Source: Mytilus californianus (taxonomy: Eukaryota > Mollusca > Bivalvia > Mytilida > Mytilidae). From it: DNA of 64,000 bases. Location of the stretch: contig NW_026262737.1 of the NCBI RefSeq assembly GCF_021869535.1, positions 62,001 through 126,000 of the forward strand, in the 5' to 3' direction. Both the position numbers and the translations under genes were made by a program. This document shows, piece by piece, positions 57,536 through 64,000 of the stretch. How positions within the stretch are numbered: the first letter of the stretch is position 1; every line of letters begins with the position of its first letter. The notes under the pieces were generated by a model. It was given only the letters and a program-made list of their open reading frames with translations, was not told the origin of the DNA and did no database searches.

Positions 57536-57627
57536 ATGGAATGGATAGTACTTAAAAGCATTTTTATTATCATCACTACTGTACAAATTAGAGGTTTTCC
57601 AGCTGGAGTTTGTTCAGTATACCAAAG
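57536..57627 (+). CDS. gene B exon 1: signal peptide
   Basis: It reads MEWIVLKSIFIIITTVQIRG then FPAGVCSVYQ, compared with MEWILLKSMF in gene A. The donor is 'ccaaag|gtatgt' after 57627, phase 2. An in-frame ATG lies upstream at 57494. The mature start is two residues shorter than in gene A. Confidence 0.65.
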
Positions 57628-60600
57628 GTATGTTATTGGTCTTAGTACAGGAAATGGATTTTGGGACGATGATTTTTTTTTTACTTTAGTATCTTCGTAA
57701 TGTTATACCTTAATATCCTTTCATGAGAATTATAAGTAAAGCAATTCGTATACACTTTTTGCTCCTCAATGTAATGTAATCGTATGCCGCAATATTTTGA
57801 TTCCCTTTCTTCTTAAAAAAAAACAAAAAAGGTAAACTTTTTTCACTGCAACAGTTGCATGAAATGCCTGGCAATAGGAAAATAAGATGACGCCACTTTT
57901 AATATCATTTAAATTCGAAAATCAAGAGAACTATGCTATAAATCTTTCAATTACATCTTTCATATATTCACGACACATTAATCTTTTGGAATTTTGTCTT
58001 ACACAAACATATATTTTGATAGAATATGTCTCGGATATAAAAAGTGTGGCTCATATATACTTTTAAAATGGAACATTGTTTGTTAAAACATATGTATATA
58101 TAAAGATAAGAAAATGCGGTATGATTGCTAATGAGACAACTATCCAGCAGAAACAAAATGACTTAGAAGTTAACAACTATAGGTCACTGATAGACCTTCA
58201 ACAAAGAGCAAAACCCATACCGCATAGTCAGCTATAAAAGGTCCAGAAATATCAAATGTAAAACAATTCAAGCCAGAAAACCAACGGCCTGATTTATGTA
58301 CAAAACAATGAACGAAAAACGAATATGATATATAGCAACAAACGACAACCACTGAATCATGTTTTACTAACTATCAATTATTCCTGAAAACAATATTAAA
58401 TACATAAAAATATCATGCTAAACAACTTTCATACATGTGATCATTTAAAATAAAATACATGTACCTTACGGGATATGAAGAAGGCTCTTCCCATTTGTAT
58501 AGCCCATCCAATTTCAGGGAAAAAGTTAAATTATTAAATTGCTTGATTGTTTGTGGTCTTCGCCTATTTGCAGCACAAATAGTATGAGTGAAATAATAAT
58601 AACGATAATAAAACAATTTGACAGTCGTTCCGTAATTTAGCAGAAAATTCCGAAATTCATATTGTCAACTAGTGTGGTCTTGTAAAACTTGGATCAAAAG
58701 ATCAGAAGGGTATGTAAGATTTCCAAAAAAGTTAAGAGAATGAACTACCGAGAGATACGTCTTCACAAGAGTCCGATTAAGTAAGTCTAAAAGTATAAGA
58801 TTCAACAACAGTAGGGAATGAACTAATATAGACAAAGATGATAAACGCCAAACTCCTAAAAGGACAAACAATGATTTAGATATAACAAGAGACGAAATTC
58901 CAGATTTTGGACAGTTACATTAACGTAACTAAGTTTAAGCCAGGATAGTCCACGCGGAATCGAGTGGTCGAATCCGACTTCCAGACCTATATATATATAT
59001 ATATATGTACGATCGAATCCGATATATTATTGGGAGCTACTAGATTTTTTATGATGTCGTTTTGCAATATTTTGTCGTTTGTGACTGCTGTTACCTCGAG
59101 GTGCCTGGTAAAATTTAGTTTATCCGACACGTTTTGAATTTTTTAAAATCGGATTTGCCGGACAATCGTTTACTAGACGAAACTGGTTGTGTTGTTATTT
59201 CTTTGGTGGTTGTTTTTCTTATTGGAAACAAAATAGAAAATGTCAATAAGAAAATGAGAGAGAGAGAGAGAGCGTATATATTTTTGCAGTAAAACTCGTT
59301 CAAGTTTCCTTTTTTTTTTGTATTTCTGGATTTCGCAAAATGACAAAATTCTTTCCATTTAGACTTTTTTAATGTATACATAGGGTTTGATAATTCTATA
59401 AAAAGTTCAAGTTACAAACATCCTGTGACCAAAGTTCCTATGATGTAAAGTCTAATATCTGCGTTTATCTCGATTTGTTTGTTAAGGCAATTATGATACA
59501 TGTATTAGTCCGTGGACTTCAAAGGTATCAAAGCCTTATTGTTTATATGTTTTGATATCATCTTATATGTGCATTGCTTTGACAAGGCTAGGGAGGGGGG
59601 TAATTTTTATACTTCTCAATCAAATTATGTTGCTTATTTTATTGTTAAACATAATTGAATTAATTAAGAGCACTCTTAATTCAGGACAAGACAAGGTAGG
59701 AACAGAACAGTGTGGCACTGTTGTCATCATTTTTACAAAATGAACGGAGTCTGTGTTGGTAAGTTTAAAATGGACTTTATGCATTAGAGAGAAGAAAATA
59801 TACATCTGAAAAATTACAAAAAAATAACAACCAGTATGCAATATATATACTATCTTGTGCTAATTTTGTGCACAAGTCAGATCGCACAAGCATTTTTTTT
59901 CTTCAAAATGATGGCGTTTAAAGAGTGATACAATTCCATTTGACGGATATGTTGTCATCTAATACATTGTCTTGTTATAATTTTTGTAGATTTGTACAAA
60001 TATAATTATCATGCACTAACTGAATATACCATTGCCACAGCATTAGAAAATCACACTCTATAAGAGGGGGGATTCTAATAAGATTCTTTTCTGGTTATAC
60101 TCTTTAAGGTTATACACAGAGGTAATGAATTTATATGACTTTTACGTTTTGTTCTGAAATGTTCTTAGATAAGCTAGTTTAGACATCTTTACAAGGTGTT
60201 ATTTATAAAAATATAGAAAACAATAAACTATTTTAATTCCAACAAAACTGAAACTGTGGCAAAAACGGAAAACGACAATAGCAAGTGTTGCAATAACAAA
60301 ACACTAATATGAAAACAAAGTTTGAGCAACAAGAACACAACCAAAAATCTGGTTAGATCTTTAACATTCGCTCCATTTTGAAGATTTGTTTTAACTTCTA
60401 AATAGACAATTGGGGATACATATATTTAGTAATACGTGCATTCCAATTATCGTGGTTTGAGGAATCATTGCAGTTACGTGGATATTGGATTTCGTTGTTT
60501 TGCCGAACTTTTGTATACACTTATCATCATAACAGTAAATTGGTACTTTGTTGAACATGTAAATTCGTTGTCTACCTTTAACCTAGAAATCCAAGAAAAT

Positions 60601-61042
60601 TAGTATATCACGAATAATTATGCTAATGTATGCTCTATAGATTGTTGAGCTGAACTGAAAATGGATTAAGGGTTTCTGAGTTCCTTAATGAATACTTTGT
60701 CCTATTAGTAGAAGAGTCTAAATATAAAACGAATGTACATAGTTAAAACAGGATTTTGTTCCTTACTTAAATAGGAAATGAAACGAAAAAGTATCATTTG
60801 CAACCAATATATATATATATATATAGTACTAAAGTAAATAAGACAGTATTTTTTTTTGTTCTTTTAGATAATACCACGCCATCAAAATATTTAAACATTG
60901 AAAATATTGCGTTTGAAATTTAAATTACTTTTTCAGAATGTCCGATTGGTCACACTTCGAAGGGCAAGTCGTGTAAAAAATGCGAGTATGGAAAATATGG
61001 ACACAAATGCGCAGAAAAATGCAGATGTATCAGCACGAAAAG
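57536..61042 (+). CDS. gene B: paralogue of gene A, exons 1-3, probably continuing beyond the window
   Basis: Three exons (57536-57627, 59685-59758, 60937-61042) match gene A exons 1-3 in order, intron phase and sequence: a signal peptide starting MEWIVLKSIF, a Cys-Cys segment, and one MEGF/SREC-type EGF module of identical length. All junctions are in phase with good GT/AG sites. No frameshift or stop is seen, so this part is intact. No clear stalk or transmembrane exon was found before 64000; a candidate fourth exon at 61519 is uncertain. The function is inferred as for gene A: a small secreted or membrane-anchored extracellular protein. Confidence 0.65.
58100..58365 (-). repeat. mussel dispersed repeat ('gtctcattggca' family), reverse, in gene B intron 1
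   Basis: 'gcggtatgattgctaatgag' through 'ggtcactgatagaccttcaa' to 'caacggcctgatttatgtac' matches 27190-27450. The 5' part is missing. Confidence 0.65.
58366..59684 (+). other. gene B intron 1, remaining part
   Basis: It contains an (AT)n run near 58988-59007 and a GA run near 59258-59272. No exon is seen. A 'tcgaatccgacttcc' motif near 58965 resembles a B box but has no tRNA fold around it. Confidence 0.4.
59685..59758 (+). CDS. gene B exon 2: Cys-Cys segment
   Basis: The acceptor is 'cttaattcag|gaca' and the donor is 'tgttg|gtaagt', with the intron start 'gtaagtttaaaat' identical to gene A. It reads TRQGRNRTVWHCCHHFYKMN then GVCV. It is one codon shorter than gene A exon 2. Confidence 0.7.
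59759..60936 (+). other. gene B intron 2
   Basis: An (AT)n run lies near 60809-60826. No coding or named repeat is seen. Confidence 0.4.
60937..61042 (+). CDS. gene B exon 3: EGF/laminin-type module
   Basis: 106 bp, with acceptor 'tttttcag|aatg' and donor 'aaaag|gtatca'. It reads E-CPIGHTSKGKSCKKC, then EYGKYGHKCAEKCRCIST. All eight cysteines of the gene A module are kept at the same spacing. Confidence 0.7.
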
Positions 61043-61306
61043 GTATCAAAATAATAAATTGATATAAAATTCAAAACTGCTATAAACGTCACCTATATCA
61101 TGCGAACATTTGTCATGTCTCGTCTTTTATAAGGTCATTTCCGTGAGTAACCTTTATATACTCGTTTGATCGTATTTTGTAAGATAACATTATATAAACA
61201 TGGAGTAGATAAGGTACTATTTCCACCCTTTCATTTGGCATACAGTACTATGGCACGTCAAACGTTTCAATATTAAAAAAAAATAATGATTCAAAATAAA
61301 ATTATG

Positions 61307-61515
61307 TTCAAAACTTACAAATATATATATGCAATATTTTTCTATATATATTCAAAAAAAATTATTCATGTTCAAAATGTACAAATATATATGCAATATT
61401 TTTCTACATATATTCTAAAAAATAAAACTTGATGTTCAAAACTCTGAAACAAATATATATGTTATATTTTTCTATATATATTCAAATTTTTTGTTTATGT
61501 GCAATATTTTATATA
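61307..61515 (+). repeat. about 65 bp AT-rich tandem repeat
   Basis: Three units share 'caaatatatatgcaatattt' followed by 'ttctatatatattc' and begin 'ttcaaaac' or 'ttcaaaat'. The units differ by small indels. Confidence 0.7.
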
Positions 61516-61518
61516 CAG

Positions 61519-61717
61519 ATGTGGTAAAAAATATATAGATTCAATAATTGCATTCTGGGTAATAATTGTAATGAAAGGAAGACAACTCACCCCCGAATCG
61601 CCCCAACTTTCAACCAACTCGCCCTTTTATGTTAACCAACTTGTCCCACTCATGACAAATATTTTCATCCCGCTGAATTTAGGCCTGCAAACTTGCCCCA
61701 CTAATGAAAAGAGTTAA
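61519..61717 (+). CDS. possible fourth exon of gene B
   Basis: After the acceptor 'tatatacag|atgt' the frame that continues from exon 3 (phase 2) stays open to TAG or TAA near 61715 and begins CGKKYIDSIIAFWVIIVMKG. A short hydrophobic stretch (SIIAFWVIIV) is followed by a basic residue, but it is too short for a confident membrane helix. The 3' part lies in the 52 bp minisatellite, so the real end would differ or the frame is chance. Confidence 0.2.
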
Positions 61718-61915
61718 ATCCTGCTGCAGATAGTCCTGCGAACTCGCACCACTTCTGAAAAAGAGTAAAATCCCGATGAATTTAATCCTGCCAACTCGCC
61801 CCACTTATGAAAAAGAGTAAAATCCCGATGAATATAGTCCTGCCAACTCGCCCCACTTATTAAAAAGAGTAAAATCCCGATGAATTTAGTCCTGCCAACT
61901 CGCCCCAATTATGAA
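61600..61915. repeat. 52 bp minisatellite
   Basis: About six units contain 'cctgccaactcgccccactt', then 'tgaaaaagagtaaaatccc' and 'gatgaattta'. The three on the right are nearly identical at 52 bp spacing; those on the left are diverged. The minus-strand frame across it is a repeat artefact. Confidence 0.8.
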
Positions 61916-62599
61916 AAGTAGTTTAATATACACAATCTCCCCAACTGTACTGCTAAAATAACAATAGACAAACAAACACTTGTAATACGTCTACTAAAAA
62001 TAGAAAGTTTAACACATAATTCTGATTGAAAATAAATGATTCTTCATTTCTTAAAATAAAATTGTAGATTTATTCATTATTATGTTATTGTGTTATTTAT
62101 TTGAGAATAACTTAATTTTTTGCAAGCTTACTTATGTATTTGAATAATAATGACAAATCACTGACGAAGCTTACGTTGAGGCAACCAAGGCAGTTGCTTT
62201 GGTAAAAAATGCTGTTTACAGATTACAGAAAAATGCCATGAAATTAATGTAAAGACTAGAGGTTTAAAAAAGGTGCTTAAATATAAATAAAAGTAAATTA
62301 TGGGCGAAAAGAATTAAAAATAAATGTTTAATGACCCCCATTCAAACCTTTATAAATGACCGGAAACGTCTTAAATTGAAACATCGTTGTGTGTTGACAT
62401 TTTCCCCTACGTGTAATACTGGAATTACACAAAGTTTCATTGATTTCGATACCAATTTAAATGAAATGTACATAATTCAACATGCACAGAAAATTATTAT
62501 GTTGTTCTCAAGTTTTATTCTCGCTATTTCAAATTTATAGTTGTTCACTAGCAGGGAATTTAAAATATTTAAAGGAGTCATTAATTCCAGAAATATATC
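61916..62599. other. AT-rich non-coding stretch
   Basis: No coding block is recognised. A frame at 62331-62540 is featureless. Confidence 0.3.
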
Positions 62600-64000
62600 A
62601 TGCCAAGAAATCCTCGCTAAAAATTCCGGTCGACCTCCTAAGGCATCCATTAGTAGTTAAAGATTTGATTTCATTCAATAAATTAATTTATGACCCGCGT
62701 GTACGTCTCACTTAAAACACAGCCATATACCAAATGGTCAAAATTAATCATCCATGTAATTTGCTCTATGGGATGTTTGCAAAATTTCAACGGAGGCAAT
62801 TTCTTGGCATGGGAGAAAGGAAGAAAGACCATTCACAATTTGTCTTACATTTGTTTTTCTCTCTTTCAATTAAATAAAAAAAAAATTAAACCTTTCAGAT
62901 GTAGAGTTCATAAGAAGGTGCTCTCTATTTTCAACCCTCTAATCTAATTAAAATTAAAACTTTGATTTCTAACCGATCTATTCATGTACCGGACCGGCAA
63001 CTTTTTTTATTTAATAAGAAAATCTACAGTGCCGTTATACACATGCATGTTGATTGCTTGGAGTCCCCGCCCGAAAAGAAAGAAATAGTCTAACTCCAAG
63101 ATACTATATTCCTGAATCACGTGATTTTTACTACGTGGAGCTTAAATTAGAATAAATACCGAATATGGAAAGTGAAACTACAATTCATAACATAAAGTCC
63201 GTTGGCAAATAGAAGAAAAAGAAGATTATTTTTGGCAAAGGGTACCGGGGTAATCCTCTTTGTGTTCAAAATATACATGAAATATTTGCCACTGCCCCTT
63301 GTCTCGGTTCTACGAATGTTCACCCTGAGTTTTCTATCTGTTACGGGAGAAAGGAAGAAAGACCATTCACAATTTGTCTTACATTTGTTTTTCTCTCTTT
63401 CAATTAAATAAAAAAAATAATTAAACCTTTCAGATGTAGAGTTCATAAGAAGGTGCTCTCTATTTTCAACCCTCTAATCTAATTAAAATTAAAACTTTGA
63501 TTTCTAACCGATCTATTCATGTACCGGACCGGCAACTTTTTTAATTTAATAAGAAAATCTACAGTGCCGTTATACACATGCATGTTGATTGCTTGGAGTC
63601 CCCGCCCGAAAAGAAAGAAATAGTCTAACTCCAAGATACTATATTCCTGAATCACGTGATTTTTACTACGTGGAGCTTAAATTAGAATAAATACCGAATA
63701 TGGAAAGTGAAACTACAATTCATAACATAAAGTCCGTTGGCAAATAGAAGAAAAAGAAGATTATTTTTGGCAAAGGGTACCGGGGTAATCCTCTTTGTGT
63801 TCAAAATATACATGAAATATTTGCCACTGCCCCTTGTCTCGGTTCTACGAATGTTCACCCTGAGTTTTCTATCTGTTACATGCCAAGAAATCCTCGCTAA
63901 AAATTCCGGTCGACCTCCTACGGCATCCATTAGTAGTTAAAGATTTGATTTCATTCAATAAATTAATTTATGACCCGCGTGTACGTCTCACTTAAAACAC
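62600..64000 (+). repeat. nested tandem duplication running off the window
   Basis: A 534 bp unit beginning 'gggagaaaggaagaaagacc' occurs at 62811 and again at 63345, ending each time in 'gttttctatctgttac'. The flanking segment 'atgccaagaaatcctcgcta' through 'gtacgtctcacttaaaacac' occurs at 62600-62719 and again at 63879-64000. Frames in both copies (for example minus strand 63147-63446) are identical because of the duplication and show no known protein. The array probably continues past the window. Confidence 0.8.

Noticed and set aside
58940-58985. A possible tRNA B box 'gtcgaatccgac'.
   Set aside because: There is no A box or cloverleaf around it, and a similar word recurs beside an AT microsatellite.
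63147-63446. A 99-codon minus-strand frame repeated at 63682-63930.
   Set aside because: Both copies come from the same recent tandem duplication and the peptide shows no recognisable feature.

Overview
This window looks like nuclear DNA from a bivalve mollusc, most likely a marine mussel of the genus Mytilus. It is AT-rich, has spliced genes with GT/AG introns, has no bacterial-style gene packing, and is dominated by dispersed repeats. Several of these I recognise from mussel genomes, for example the 'gtctcattggcaatcatacc' family and the 'cgccagacgcgcgtttcgtc' family. That taxonomic call rests on memory, not on a search.

Layout. 1-7.2 kb: a fold-back block packed with GCAGTT/AACTGC, a 1.4 kb segmental duplication (1177-2596 and 3711-5116), and two families of short palindromic MITE-like elements. 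7.2-10.8 kb: a LINE scrap, then two equal 630 bp direct repeats flanking a decayed transposase C-terminus. 11.2-13.4 kb (minus strand): a three-exon Crypton-type tyrosine recombinase with four stops and one frameshift. A palindromic MITE sits inside it, flanked by a 12 bp direct repeat. 14.2-16 kb: a common mollusc element ending in a hairpin.

17.5-30.0 kb (plus strand): gene A, a small type I membrane protein built from a signal-peptide exon, a Cys-Cys exon, one laminin/MEGF-type EGF exon, a juxtamembrane exon and a transmembrane/cytoplasmic exon. 57.5-61.0 kb: gene B, a paralogue of gene A whose first three exons match in order, phase and sequence. The two genes therefore look like a tandem pair about 40 kb apart, and gene B probably continues past the window.

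31.2-41.1 kb: a tandem segmental duplication of about 4.2 kb. The second copy carries an extra fold-back insertion and a 21 bp minisatellite. Each copy carries the 3' part of a MULE-like DDE transposase on the minus strand, and the full but broken transposase runs to 42.3 kb. 44.5-46.9 kb (minus strand): a protein-kinase gene with two frameshifts and one nonsense codon, followed by two tandem copies of a phase-compatible downstream exon. 47.5-56.4 kb: mollusc repeats, a head-to-head pair of tRNA-derived SINEs, a roughly 540 bp tandem repeat and an AT-microsatellite palindrome. 61.3-64 kb: two minisatellites and a nested 0.53 kb tandem duplication running to the window end.

The only genes that may still work are A and B. 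Most other coding sequence is broken mobile-element or pseudogene material. Most remaining open frames are chance frames in repeats and are not annotated as genes.
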